Shown in pieces: positions 36,220 to 46,495 of a stretch of DNA of 64,000 bases. The stretch's first letter is position 1. Each line of letters begins with the position of its first letter. Source of the stretch: Chrysiogenes arsenatis DSM 11915 (lineage in GTDB: Bacteria > Chrysiogenota > Chrysiogenetes > Chrysiogenales > Chrysiogenaceae); the NCBI RefSeq assembly GCF_000469585.1, contig NZ_AWNK01000008.1:52934-116933 (forward strand), in the 5' to 3' direction. The position numbers and the translations under genes were made by a program. The notes below the pieces were generated by a model that was given only the letters and a program-made list of their open reading frames with translations, was not told the origin of the DNA and made no database searches.

Positions 36220-37384
36220 TGGTTAAACCTATATTGTAAAATGTTTTCTTTAGAAGCGAACTTATCTCCACTTGTTTTACTATTTTGACTATTTCTTCGC
36301 TCGCACATCCATCACCATAAGGATTCTGTGTTTGCGTGAGGGTTTTCTGGAAATCATGAGAATATAGTTCTTTAAATGCGTTGGAAATTCCTTCTTTCGT
36401 AGGTATGCAATCGATAACGCTTGTTGCAGTTATGCGTCCTTTTTGCCGATCACCTATATTGATAGTCCCAATCTTAAAGCTTGGTGCCTCGATGAGCCCA
36501 CTTGAACTATTGCCAACAACTGCGTCAACATATTGCAGGGCACTTAAATAACGCAGTTGCCCGAGTGATGTAAAGCTAACTGACTTTTGCAGATTGCAGT
36601 TTGTATAATCATCTATCATTTGGTTGATAATTCTTCCATCGGTGTCGCTGTTGGCTTTTGTAAAAATTATGTGCGTGTCACGCAGTTCGCTAATGGCATC
36701 TAAGAGGCTTTGAAATTGAGCTTGAGCCGTTTGTTGTTCTAACGTGACTGGATGAAAGGTGACCAGTATGTTTTTTTTATTTAAAGTAAAGTTAATTGAT
36801 TTTTCGAACTCTTCGCGGCTCAAAAGTCGCAAACGTTTAATGTTTTCTATCCCTAGTCCTCCTACATTAAAGACTCTTGAGGGGTGTTCGCCGAGTTGAA
36901 TAACTCTATTGCGGTATTCTTCTGCCGCCGTAAAGTGTAAGTGCGCCATTTTTGTAATGCTATGGCGGATTGCTTCATCAAAAGCCCCTTCGGTAGTTTC
37001 GCCGCCGTGTAAGTGGGCAATAGGAATGCGTGCGATCATCGCAGCTGAGGCGGCTGCAAATATCTCATATCTATCGCCAAGAACTACAACCATATCAGGC
37101 TTGATCTCTGCATAGGCTTCGGCAAAGCCAATTTGGGCTAGGCCAATTGATTTTGATATTCCAATGGGGGTATCAGAAGAAAGGAGCATTTCGATTTTTT
37201 TATCGATACGAAATTCTTTTTCGATTTCCTTGTATGTCAGGCCAAACTCTGGCGAAAGATGCATGCCGGTAACTATCAATTGCAACTCAAAATCGTTGTC
37301 GGTTGCAATAGCCTTCATTAACCAATACAAAAGCCCATATTCAGCGCGGGTGCCGGTGATTATGCATATTTTACGTTTAGTCAT
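36209..37384 (-). CDS. legG: Hydrolysing NDP-sugar 2-epimerase of nonulosonate synthesis
   Basis: Releases the NDP and inverts C2 to give the free six-carbon precursor of the nonulosonic acid. Seen: ITGTRAEYGLLYWLMKAI, VLGDRYEIFAAASAAMIARIPIAHLHGGE, and the C-terminal VGNSSSGLIEAPSFKIGTINIGDRQKGR, all standard for NeuC/LegG. 391 residues. In this cluster the substrate is probably GDP-2,4-diacetamido-2,4,6-trideoxyglucose (pathway knowledge). A 74-base gap separates it from legI upstream. Confidence 0.86.
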   Translation of the reverse strand: MTKRKICIITGTRAEYGLLYWLMKAIATDNDFELQLIVTGMHLSPEFGLTYKEIEKEFRIDKKIEMLLSSDTPIGISKSIGLAQIGFAEAYAEIKPDMVVVLGDRYEIFAAASAAMIARIPIAHLHGGETTEGAFDEAIRHSITKMAHLHFTAAEEYRNRVIQLGEHPSRVFNVGGLGIENIKRLRLLSREEFEKSINFTLNKKNILVTFHPVTLEQQTAQAQFQSLLDAISELRDTHIIFTKANSDTDGRIINQMIDDYTNCNLQKSVSFTSLGQLRYLSALQYVDAVVGNSSSGLIEAPSFKIGTINIGDRQKGRITATSVIDCIPTKEGISNAFKELYSHDFQKTLTQTQNPYGDGCASEEIVKIVKQVEISSLLKKTFYNIGLTNEK

Positions 37385-37458
37385 TTTATCTCACCAGTGG
37401 AAATTTTCCACCGCTTGTTCTTTCTGTGGTTTTGCTAATTAGCTCCAAACTGCTCTCC

Positions 37459-38457
37459 TTAAATCAAATCATCTTCGTTATAATTCTTGATTGCCTTGGT
37501 TCCCATTACTTCATCCCAACGCATAGGGTTTATGCCATTTCCTGGTCGTTTAATGCATACGTTATCACTGTTTAATATTTCGCCTACTTTTATCGTTTTT
37601 GCTGCAACGAGGCTTTTTCTTGCGACAGGCTTATTTTTTGCTTCGCTTGAGGTAGGTTTTTTTTTACCATCACCAAGAGCTTTTTCGATATTGCGTATGG
37701 CATCAACCATTGCTTGTAATTCTGCGGGTTCTAAGCTTGCCTTATGGTCTGGCCCTTCCATATTGCGGTCGAGTGTAAAGTGTTTTTCGATTATGGTTGC
37801 TCCCATGGCAACGGCAGCGATGGGGATTTCGATTCCTTGAGTATGGTCGGAATAGCCAACTTTCACTCCAAAAGCTTGTTTGATAGTTTGCATAGCGCGT
37901 AGGTTCACTTCTTGTATGGGGCAAGGGTATTCGGTTGTGGCGTGAAGTACGGTAATATTCTCTAGTGGCGTACCAGATGCTACCAAAATATCAAGGGCAT
38001 CTTCTACTTCACCGAGGTCTGCCATGCCAGTTGATAAGATAATGTGTTTTTGCAATTCACCAATGTGACGCAAGTAGGGCAAATTGGTGATTTCTCCACT
38101 GGGAATTTTAAAGGTATTCATGCCGAGTTTATTTAATAAATCAATGCTATTGTTATCAAACGGAGTGGATAGGAATTCGATTTGATGATGTTTGCAGTGG
38201 TTAATGAGTTCAATATGCATCGCTTCGGTAAGTTCAAGTTTCTTTATCATATCGTATTGTGATTCTTGGGCATCGGTTGTTTGTTTCTGATACTCTGCTT
38301 TTTGTGCTTTTTTACTGACAAGCGTATTGGCTTGAAAGGTTTGAAATTTTACAGCATCAGCACCCGCTTTCGCGGCTATTTCAATGAGTTGTTTGGCTAA
38401 ACCTAGCGAGCCATTATGATTTACGCCGGCTTCGGCGATGATAAAAACGGAATTCAT
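37459..38457 (-). CDS. legI: Legionaminic acid synthase (NeuB family)
   Basis: Condenses the six-carbon sugar with phosphoenolpyruvate to a nine-carbon acid. Seen: IIAEAGVNHNGSLGLAKQLI, KFQTF, ILSTGMADLGEV, TEYPCP, the GYSDHTQGIE metal-binding segment and a C-terminal antifreeze-like SAF domain (RKSLVAAKTIKVGEIL). 332 residues, slightly shorter than many NeuB but complete. Overlaps legH upstream by four bases. Confidence 0.88.
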   Translation of the reverse strand: MNSVFIIAEAGVNHNGSLGLAKQLIEIAAKAGADAVKFQTFQANTLVSKKAQKAEYQKQTTDAQESQYDMIKKLELTEAMHIELINHCKHHQIEFLSTPFDNNSIDLLNKLGMNTFKIPSGEITNLPYLRHIGELQKHIILSTGMADLGEVEDALDILVASGTPLENITVLHATTEYPCPIQEVNLRAMQTIKQAFGVKVGYSDHTQGIEIPIAAVAMGATIIEKHFTLDRNMEGPDHKASLEPAELQAMVDAIRNIEKALGDGKKKPTSSEAKNKPVARKSLVAAKTIKVGEILNSDNVCIKRPGNGINPMRWDEVMGTKAIKNYNEDDLI

Positions 38458-39032
38458 TTTACAACACTCCCCGCTTTGATAAAGTCATTGATGATTATAT
38501 TTTGTTTTGAGGTGGCATTGCTGCCATAAAAAGTGTTATTTGCAACGGTAACACCGCCGTTTAACACGCTAGCGGTTGATATGTGGCAGTGGTCACCTAC
38601 AGTAACGTCATGTTCTATAAGCGCTTTGCTGTTGATGATAGTGTTAACCCCTATTTTAGCGTTTGCATTTACAAGAGCATGGTGCATAACAACTGTCCCT
38701 TCAGCAATAGTGGCATGTTTTGAGACATATGCGAGTGGAGAAATGATTGTTGGGAGTTCGAGATTAAGCTTTTTTAATAAGTGAAATATTTTTACGCGTA
38801 TTTCATTGGTACGAATATGCCCTATGGTGATGATCGCTTTGGGGCATACTTTTGCTAATTCTGGCAAATCTTCATCATCGCCTATAACTGGGTAGCCTAA
38901 AACTTTATTGCCGATATTTTCTTTTTTATCAACGATACCGTATATATGGTACCGGTTTTGTTGTTCAATAACATCTATCACGCTGTGGCAATGACCGCCA
39001 CCACCGATGAGGATTATATAATCATTTTTCAT
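38454..39032 (-). CDS. legH: PglD-like sugar O/N-acetyltransferase
   Basis: Left-handed beta-helix acetyltransferase that N-acetylates the 4-amino sugar. Seen: an N-terminal substrate domain (IILIGGGGHCHSVIDVI) and hexapeptide repeats (GTVVMHHALVNANAKIGVNTIINSKA region) with the catalytic His in IEHDVTVGDHCHIS. 192 residues. Its place between aminotransferase and synthase genes matches legionaminic clusters. Overlaps both neighbours by four bases. Confidence 0.85.
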   Translation of the reverse strand: MKNDYIILIGGGGHCHSVIDVIEQQNRYHIYGIVDKKENIGNKVLGYPVIGDDEDLPELAKVCPKAIITIGHIRTNEIRVKIFHLLKKLNLELPTIISPLAYVSKHATIAEGTVVMHHALVNANAKIGVNTIINSKALIEHDVTVGDHCHISTASVLNGGVTVANNTFYGSNATSKQNIIINDFIKAGSVVK

Positions 39033-40165
39033 ATTCGTACCGAGCTTGGAATATTCACAACTCTCTCTTCTAGGTATTTTGAGTTCTTTAGATCGCTACA
39101 CTGGCAATTTTTATACATTTCCAGTTTATTCATCAATCGCCAAATTGGGCGCGTCATAACGCCGTTTTTATTGGTGTATTCTAAAAATTCATTTCGTTGT
39201 TTTTCATCTTTAAGCATAACAGCTTGTAACCAATAATTCGAGCTTGAGCTTTGGGGTTCTTTTATAAACTGTATTTCAGTGTTTGCGAAATAGCTACTGT
39301 ATATTCGTGCTAATTCTCGTTTAGAGCGCAGAAAGTTTTCAAGGTTTTCTAGCTGTGCCACGAGTAATGCGGCGTTAATATTGGGCAAGCGGTAATTATA
39401 CCCTGTTTCGTCGTGCACATATTCGTAGGGGTGGGGTATCTTGGCGGTAGTGGTAAGGTGTTTTGCCTTTTTGGCGAGGGCTTCGTCGTCGGTCACTATA
39501 GCGCCACCACCTCCGCTGGTAATAATTTTATTGCCGTTAAAGCTGAGTGTGCCTAGTTTGCCAAAGGTTCCTGTGTGGCGCCCTTTATAATAACTTCCAA
39601 GAGATTCGGCAGCATCTTCAATTACTGTGATGTACCAGTCATCGCATATTGTTTTGATTTCTTCGATACGGCAAGGGTGCCCAAAGGTGTGCATTGGAAC
39701 GCATGCTTTGATTATTTTTCCGGTAGTACGGTTGTGGCACTGATTGTTTATGCGCTGGCAGTGTTTTTCTAAAAATTGCTCTAAGGCATGTGGGCTCATG
39801 CCTAAGGTGTCGATATCAACATCGACAAACACAGGGCTGGCTTGGCAATAGCTTATTGCGTTACATGTAGCTATGAATGTCAATGGTTGCGTGATTACTT
39901 CGTCACCTTGGCTAACATTTGCAAGTTTCAGGGCAATATGCAAGGCGGAGGTGCCATTGACGGTGGCAACAGCGTACTTACTCCCAATATAGTGGGCGAT
40001 TTGCGATTCAAACTCATCAACGTACTTGCCAACGCTCGAAACGTATGTGGTGTCGATACAGTCGTTAAGGTATTTTTTTTCGTTGCCAATAAATCGTGGC
40101 TCGTGGAGGGGGATAAAGTCCTGTGTGTTAAATGTTTGTCGAATAAATTCAATTATTTGATGCAT
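39029..40165 (-). CDS. legC: PLP-dependent NDP-4-keto-sugar aminotransferase
   Basis: DegT/DnrJ/EryC1 family enzyme that aminates C4 of the keto sugar. Seen: YVSSVGKYVDEFE, VNGTSALHIALKLA, EDAAESLGSYYKGRHTGTFG and the PLP lysine in SFNGNKIITSGGGGAIV. 378 residues. Overlaps legH by four bases and shares one base with the legB stop. Supplies the 4-amino group later acetylated by LegH. Confidence 0.88.
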   Translation of the reverse strand: MHQIIEFIRQTFNTQDFIPLHEPRFIGNEKKYLNDCIDTTYVSSVGKYVDEFESQIAHYIGSKYAVATVNGTSALHIALKLANVSQGDEVITQPLTFIATCNAISYCQASPVFVDVDIDTLGMSPHALEQFLEKHCQRINNQCHNRTTGKIIKACVPMHTFGHPCRIEEIKTICDDWYITVIEDAAESLGSYYKGRHTGTFGKLGTLSFNGNKIITSGGGGAIVTDDEALAKKAKHLTTTAKIPHPYEYVHDETGYNYRLPNINAALLVAQLENLENFLRSKRELARIYSSYFANTEIQFIKEPQSSSSNYWLQAVMLKDEKQRNEFLEYTNKNGVMTRPIWRLMNKLEMYKNCQCSDLKNSKYLEERVVNIPSSVRI

Positions 40166-41367
40166 TACATTTTTCCATCGAGGTATTTTCCGGTTTCTTT
40201 ATGCCCGAAGTTGGGAATAAGTTTAAAAAACTCAGCAAGTATTTCTTCTTTTGTCCAAGCGAGTGTAGCTTGGAATTTTTTGATGACTTTTTCGAAATCA
40301 TTGAGTTTTTCATTATCATACAGAGCTTGGTTTTTGATTATGCCGATGTTCGCAAATTTATTCATGTCAAGGGTTTCATTGTCGGTAAAGAATTCTTCAA
40401 AGTCTTTTTCGCCGGTTGTATCGCTCGCGGTAAACAGGCATGGCCACTGTTTTAAATTTTGAATATTTAATTCTGAATTTTTAATAAAAAATTCTCTCGC
40501 TTCATCTTCGTCTTTACACAAGTAAGGTTCATAGCCTAATGCCTCTAGGTATTTGATAGCTATTTCGGCAAAAGTAATCAGGTGCAAGTTCTCACTGAGC
40601 TTTGGGAAAAAGATATCGCGATTTTCACCAAAGATGCAACTCATTAGACATAACTCGCCCGATTCTTGAGGTGTGACGAAATATCTTTTTACATCATTGG
40701 GGGCAACGATTGGTTGTTGTTTTTGTATCCGTTGATTAAAGCTATGCAGAAGGCTGCCATCGCTAAAGGCAACATTGGCGAATCGTGCCATGGAAACATT
40801 GATTTGCTCAGATTGACGCATAGCGAACATTTCCATTATTCGCTTGCTGGCTCCCATCATGTTAACGGGATTGGCGGCTTTATCGGTACTTACGCAAAAG
40901 TATTTTTTTGTACCATTGTTGATTGATTGTTGTAGGGTTTTATCGGTATTGAAAATATTCGTTTCTATCATCCGCATCAGTGTGTATGGGTCTTTTTCGC
41001 TCCGTACATGTTTGAGGGCAGAAAGGTTGAGTACGTAGTCGTACTGTCCATGATGTTTTATGAAGGCATCATACGCGTTACTGCCAATATCAAGTGCAAA
41101 GGTGGCAAAATCACCGTCAATGTACCCAAAGCTACTCCGAATGTCGCGTACCAGTTCCACCATGTTGTTTTCTGAAATATCAACAATATGCAGTTTGCGT
41201 GGGTTTCTTTTGAATATTTCTTTGCTGACTGCTTGCCCGATACTTCCTGCACCGCCAATAACGAGGAATGTGGAGTTGGAAACTATTTCAGAAAGCTCGG
41301 TGGCGTAGGTACATATATCGCCGGAAAAGAGTTCTTTTGTGCGGCCGATGAGAGAGAGTGTGTTCAT
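40165..41367 (-). CDS. legB: NDP-GlcNAc 4,6-dehydratase
   Basis: First step of legionaminic-acid synthesis. Seen: Rossmann motif FLVIGGAGSIGQAV, ALKHVRSEKDP, CVSTDKAANPVNMMGASKR (Met in place of the usual catalytic Tyr, as in WbpM-like enzymes), RFANVAFSDGSLLHSF and the C-terminal TASDTTGEKDFEEFF. 400 residues. A segment EFFIKNSELNIQNLKQ near residue 300 looks like an AT-rich repeat read in frame. This is the first gene of the polysaccharide operon; about 90 bases upstream the metK relic begins. Confidence 0.87.
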   Translation of the reverse strand: MNTLSLIGRTKELFSGDICTYATELSEIVSNSTFLVIGGAGSIGQAVSKEIFKRNPRKLHIVDISENNMVELVRDIRSSFGYIDGDFATFALDIGSNAYDAFIKHHGQYDYVLNLSALKHVRSEKDPYTLMRMIETNIFNTDKTLQQSINNGTKKYFCVSTDKAANPVNMMGASKRIMEMFAMRQSEQINVSMARFANVAFSDGSLLHSFNQRIQKQQPIVAPNDVKRYFVTPQESGELCLMSCIFGENRDIFFPKLSENLHLITFAEIAIKYLEALGYEPYLCKDEDEAREFFIKNSELNIQNLKQWPCLFTASDTTGEKDFEEFFTDNETLDMNKFANIGIIKNQALYDNEKLNDFEKVIKKFQATLAWTKEEILAEFFKLIPNFGHKETGKYLDGKM

Positions 41368-41426
41368 GTGTAACCTTATAGTTTTGAATGTTAAACTTTT
41401 AATGAAAAACAGCTAAGCTAAGGGCA

Positions 41427-41455
41427 TGGATTCCGCATCAAGTACGGAATGACAT
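41427..41455. repeat. Short palindromic repeat (GGATTCCGCATCAAGTACGG type)
   Basis: ATTCCGCATCAAGTACGGAAT is an imperfect hairpin of a REP type common in many genomes. Only this copy was noticed in the window. It lies immediately beyond the 3' limit of the truncated metK relic. Confidence 0.5.
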
Positions 41456-41459
41456 GGAA

Positions 41460-41597
41460 TTATGCTTTAAAGGCGGATGCGCTTCCGCAGGCGACGCGGG
41501 CTTTGGGGTCTTCGGCGATGATGGCGTCGGAGATTTGGTCAGCTATTTTGTCGGGGTGGCCTTCGGATACGGATGTAAGCGTTGTTAGGCGGGTCAT
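41460..41597 (-). pseudogene. metK 5' relic (S-adenosylmethionine synthetase start)
   Basis: 45 codons from ATG 41597, with AAGGAG eight bases upstream. The product [19 protein letters not shown] followed by [13 protein letters not shown] is the unmistakable N-terminus of MetK including the ATP-binding His of EGHPDK. The gene then stops at TAA next to a palindromic repeat; the other ~340 residues are absent. A functional metK must lie elsewhere. Confidence 0.85.
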
Positions 41598-41632
41598 TGG
41601 GGCTCCTTTGTTAATTTTGAATAAAAGGCAGG

Positions 41633-42097
41633 TTAGCCACGAAATGGCTGATTATTTTTTGGCTGTTGGTTCTGTGCAAGACTTTTAAATGCCCGTGCGA
41701 CAAATGGGAGGTAACTGTTTTGGGTTTCATAGATTTCAAACAGTTCATTCATGAGCGTTATTTCTATGGCAAATATTTTCTCTATTATGGTTTCTTTGAA
41801 TAGCGGCAAATCGCTTTTTATTACATCCCATACTTCTTCACAATCAACGCCAAAATAATTATGAATCAGGAGGTTGCGAAAATCGACAACTACTCTGCTT
41901 GAGTCGTCTAAAATACCATGGTGTATTAACCGTTTGGTAGCTTCGCCAATAATTTCAAACTCTCTTATTACACTGTCCCACGCATTGTAGTCGTATAATA
42001 GGCTTTGGGCTTCGCTGAATTTGCCGGAAGTATCTTCGATTTTTAGTATCGCTACGAATATATCCAGCAGGTATAATTCTGCTGCTCTCTTAGACAT
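41633..42097 (-). CDS. HepT-like HEPN ribonuclease toxin (DUF86)
   Basis: Seen: [26 protein letters not shown] and the RNase motif R-x4-H in [23 protein letters not shown], the hallmark of HepT. 154 residues. Its start overlaps the MNT stop by eight bases. In MntA-HepT pairs MntA AMPylates HepT to silence it (family knowledge). The module appears intact. Confidence 0.88.
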   Translation of the reverse strand: MSKRAAELYLLDIFVAILKIEDTSGKFSEAQSLLYDYNAWDSVIREFEIIGEATKRLIHHGILDDSSRVVVDFRNLLIHNYFGVDCEEVWDVIKSDLPLFKETIIEKIFAIEITLMNELFEIYETQNSYLPFVARAFKSLAQNQQPKNNQPFRG

Positions 42098-42377
42098 AAA
42101 TCATGTCCTGTTGTATGTTTTTTTTAACATATGGGTTCATGGCGCTTAGGAGCCCGATGTCTACTTTTTTTTGTAACTGTTCACTCAGGAATCTTTGCGC
42201 TTTTGCTATCAAAAACCCATTTTTTCGTTCCATCTCTATGATCACTATATCTACGTCGCTTTTGTCGGTTTGTTCCCCTTTCGCGTATGAACCGAACAGA
42301 GCCAACTTTTTTATACCGAATCTGTTATACAGCTCGGGTTTTAAGGATTCAATTTGCTGAGTTATATTTTCTTGCAC
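42090..42377 (-). CDS. MntA-like nucleotidyltransferase antitoxin
   Basis: Seen: LALFGSYAKGEQTDKSDVDIVIIE with the G-S-x-x-x-G and D-x-D core, and a third Asp in KKVDIGLLS. GTG 42377 is the best start because GGAGGG sits six bases upstream; this gives 95 residues. An ATG at 42434 would add a run without homology. Overlaps the HepT gene downstream. Confidence 0.86.
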   Translation of the reverse strand: MQENITQQIESLKPELYNRFGIKKLALFGSYAKGEQTDKSDVDIVIIEMERKNGFLIAKAQRFLSEQLQKKVDIGLLSAMNPYVKKNIQQDMIYV

Positions 42378-42412
42378 GTTATCCCTCCGCTGCCTAAGCG
42401 TTCGCGGTTTCG

Positions 42413-42582
42413 CTACCGAACGTAGTGTTTCCAAGCTTCGCTCGCGGAGTCTTGGTATATTTTCGTGATTTCGCGTATTTTATTGTCAATAAATTTTTCG
42501 CATGCCTCTTTGTAAGCATCATTCGAAAGGCTCTTAATGCTGTTTGCATCAGGGCTTTTGGTTTCTAAGCGTTCTTTGATGT

Positions 42583-42586
<4 letters not shown>
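42413..42586 (-). CDS. 57-residue protein coupled to the C39-like peptidase
   Basis: The ATG overlaps the stop of the peptidase-like gene as ATGA. The product is helical and charged (MNIKERLETKSPDANSIKSL, then EACEKFIDNKIREITKIYQD). No signal peptide, TM helix or known domain. Its tight coupling suggests a small partner of the upstream protein (inference). It ends 35 bases before the MNT gene. Confidence 0.5.
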
Positions 42587-44460
<1,874 letters not shown>

Positions 44461-44748
44461 TAAAGGTTTGGATTATTCCCCATACTTCATGTTCGTCTAT
44501 TGCAAAGTAAGCATGAATGAGTACGTTGCGAAAGTCTACTATATCGCGATGTGTTTCGTTGAGTATGCCCAGTTTGATAAGGTTTTTTGTGCTTTCGCCG
44601 ATTATTTCGAATTCTCTGATGGTAGCGTCCCATGTTTTGCAGTCATTTTTAAGCTCTCTGCATCTGCAAAATCGCTGACATAGTGCTGAATTTTTACGAT
44701 TGCGATGTATATATCAAATAGGAATAGGTCGGCTTTTCTACTCGACAT
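44461..44748 (-). pseudogene. HepT-like gene, frameshifted and fused to the fcl relic
   Basis: ATG 44748 gives MSSRKADLFLFDIYIAIVKI up to FADAESLK; one base is missing in an A-run (near 44645), after which the proper frame continues [19 protein letters not shown] and the R-x4-H motif VDFRNVLIHAYFAIDEHEVWGII. Beyond that the HepT C-terminus is gone and the frame runs into fcl. Probably inactive. Confidence 0.78.
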
Positions 44749-45031
44749 GTATCATCTCTTTTTCTACTTGTTGGCGGATAATGGTTCGCATGGTGTCGAG
44801 ATAGCCCATATCTACTTTTTTATTTAACAACTTTTCAAGATAATGGATGGCTTTTAAGCGGGAAAAGTAGTCTTTCTTTTGTGTTTGAAGGATGGCGATA
44901 TCTACATCACTACCTTCCTGTGCTTGGTTACGCGCATAGCTACCGAAGATAGCGATTTTTTCGATGCCGAAGTTCGCTTGAAGTTCTTTTTGAGCGTGTC
45001 GTAGTGTTTGTAATAGTTGTTGTTGTGTCAT
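44738..45031 (-). CDS. MntA-like nucleotidyltransferase
   Basis: Seen: IAIFGSYARNQAQEGSDVDI with D-x-D core and KKVDMGYLDT as third acidic strand. 97 residues. Overlaps the HepT start by 11 bases. Its ATG lies three bases after the stop of the gmd relic, the place where fcl would have begun, so the module seems to have replaced the 5' part of fcl. Intact, while its HepT partner is broken. Confidence 0.85.
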   Translation of the reverse strand: MTQQQLLQTLRHAQKELQANFGIEKIAIFGSYARNQAQEGSDVDIAILQTQKKDYFSRLKAIHYLEKLLNKKVDMGYLDTMRTIIRQQVEKEMIHVE

Positions 45032-45034
45032 TGG

Positions 45035-45193
45035 TTACTCGTAATAGCTCATAGTTTTGTAGCCGCCTTCCTTGAGATAGACGTCTTTGGTCATAAGTTT
45101 TAGGTCGCTTGCCATCATATCATCAACGAGGTTTTGCAGGTTGAATTCCCGTTTCCAGCCGAGTTTTTGTTCGGCTTTGGTGGGGTACTTTGT
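45035..45193 (-). pseudogene. gmd 3' relic (GDP-mannose 4,6-dehydratase end)
   Basis: The frame reads PTKAEQKLGWKREFNLQNLV and DDMMASDLKLMTKDVYLKEGGYKT, ending MSYYE, the C-terminal ~50 residues of Gmd. It is cut on its 5' side by the AT-rich linker of the repeat at 45224. The matching 5' end with ribosome-binding site lies at 48843-48880. Confidence 0.85.
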
Positions 45194-45362
45194 TAATTTT
45201 GAATGTTAAATTTTGAATGAAAGACAGAGATCTCTCACTGCGTTCGAGATGACGGGTTGTGTGCGTTCTGGATTACAGGCGGTGCGTGTTCGAGATGACG
45301 GGTGGTACTTGTCATTTCGAGCGGAGCGAGAAATCTGTGGACTAGGGTGTTTTCTGGGGTAG
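45194..45362. repeat. Repeat block downstream of ORF6N copy A
   Basis: AT-rich linker (TTAATTTTGAATGTTAAATT), then GAGATCTCTCACTGCGTTCG, a partial TTCGAGATGAC copy, and GTCATTTCGAGCGGAGCGAG with AAATCTGTGG. The last part continues without break into the 3' end of the ORF6N gene and recurs with it at 47500-47580 and 48960-49015. Confidence 0.78.
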
Positions 45363-46262
45363 TCATGGGCGCACTTTCGCGTGCAAGTCTACTTTTCCGA
45401 TCAGCGTCAATGTGTCGATGTCCATTTTGGAGACGGCAAACCACTTTTTACCCAGATCCTTCAGGCTGGCTCCAAAGTGGTAGACTTCTTTTTCATCCAT
45501 TATCAAAAACCGATCATGCGAAAGGTCAAGTTGCTTGATGTCGATCGGCGGATATTGTGTGTTGTGTTTTTTCAGATCTTGTTCTAGTTGTTTGGAGATG
45601 GTCTTGGTGTAGATTGTAGCTTTTACGCTGTCGGCTCTTTTGGTCAGCAGTATTAGGACACTTTCATCTATGTAGTTGTCTATCAGCCGGATGGTGGTTT
45701 TGGCGCTTTTGATAATGTCACATGCAAACAGGTAGGCGTCAAAAATCTGGCCGTCGTAGAAGATGTGTTGTTTGGGTGGCGTAGCCTTGTTTTCTATGGC
45801 TCCAAGTAGCTGCTCTAGCTGCTCATCATGTAAAGATAACCTCTGCTCAACCCTTTCAAAACGATAAAAAATATGAGCATTTGATGCGATAAACTTTCGC
45901 ATACTGACGAAACTGTCAATAATCTTGATGCTGACCTCAACTGCCGTCTGACTTCTCAGAACCGCCGAAAGCATAGAAACCCCCTGCTCAGTAAAGGCGT
46001 ATGGCAGATATCTCCTGCCTCCATGTTGCGCCTCTGGGCTTGAGGTTCCAATTTGGAACCTCAAGTGATCGTACTCGCCCCGCGTCAACTGAAATCGAAA
46101 CCTATCCGGGAATCTTTCGGTATTCCGGCTGACTGCTTTATTGAGTTGTTTTGTTTCCACGCCATAAAGGGTCGCTAAATCCTCATCCAGCATTACTTGC
46201 ACGCCTCGGATGGTGTGGATTTTGTTTTCAATGGGGTTGTCTGTCGGCATGATGGTTTTCAT
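45363..46262 (-). CDS. ORF6N (KilA-N-like) protein with PLD-like C-terminus, copy A
   Basis: Full-length 299-residue copy. Seen: an ORF6N DNA-binding domain (about 12-100; [25 protein letters not shown]... [21 protein letters not shown]), a helical linker (about 105-155), and a C-terminal domain with IDNYIDESVLILLTKRA and HDRFLIMDEKEVYHFGASLKDLGKKW, resembling a phospholipase-D-type fold. Common in phage and mobile DNA; its role is unknown. Two damaged copies follow at 47580 and 49015. Confidence 0.82.
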   Translation of the reverse strand: MKTIMPTDNPIENKIHTIRGVQVMLDEDLATLYGVETKQLNKAVSRNTERFPDRFRFQLTRGEYDHLRFQIGTSSPEAQHGGRRYLPYAFTEQGVSMLSAVLRSQTAVEVSIKIIDSFVSMRKFIASNAHIFYRFERVEQRLSLHDEQLEQLLGAIENKATPPKQHIFYDGQIFDAYLFACDIIKSAKTTIRLIDNYIDESVLILLTKRADSVKATIYTKTISKQLEQDLKKHNTQYPPIDIKQLDLSHDRFLIMDEKEVYHFGASLKDLGKKWFAVSKMDIDTLTLIGKVDLHAKVRP

Positions 46263-46318
46263 ATTCTTTTCATCCGTTCCAGTTCAGGATTAGGGAAAAT
46301 TCCCTTCGACAGTGTTGT

Positions 46319-46495
46319 TCAATACTTTGGCTCGCGTTCCCACTTATACGCGCTTTCGCATATGGTGGTGAGTTGGTTATATTTGGGTTTCCAATTGGTT
46401 TGTTGTTGGAGTTTGTTGCTGTTGGCGATGAGCTTAGCAGGGTCGCCTGGGCGTGGTCCTGCGGTGTGTACGGGGAAGTGGTTATTGGTGTTCAT
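46319..46495 (-). pseudogene. galE 3' relic (UDP-glucose 4-epimerase end)
   Basis: 58 codons: NHFPVHTAGPRPGDPAKLIA, SNKLQQQTNWKPKYNQL and ESAYKWEREPKY match the C-terminus of GalE. The relic opens with an ATG that overlaps the stop of the Bro-N gene as ATGA, so it may still be translated. It lies between the two ends of gmd, so it was brought there by rearrangement or was part of a different old operon. Confidence 0.8.

Noticed and set aside
37396..37410. Terminator at GTGGAAATTTTCCAC between legG and legI
   Set aside because: Short stem, no T-run, and it lies within an operon that should be read through.
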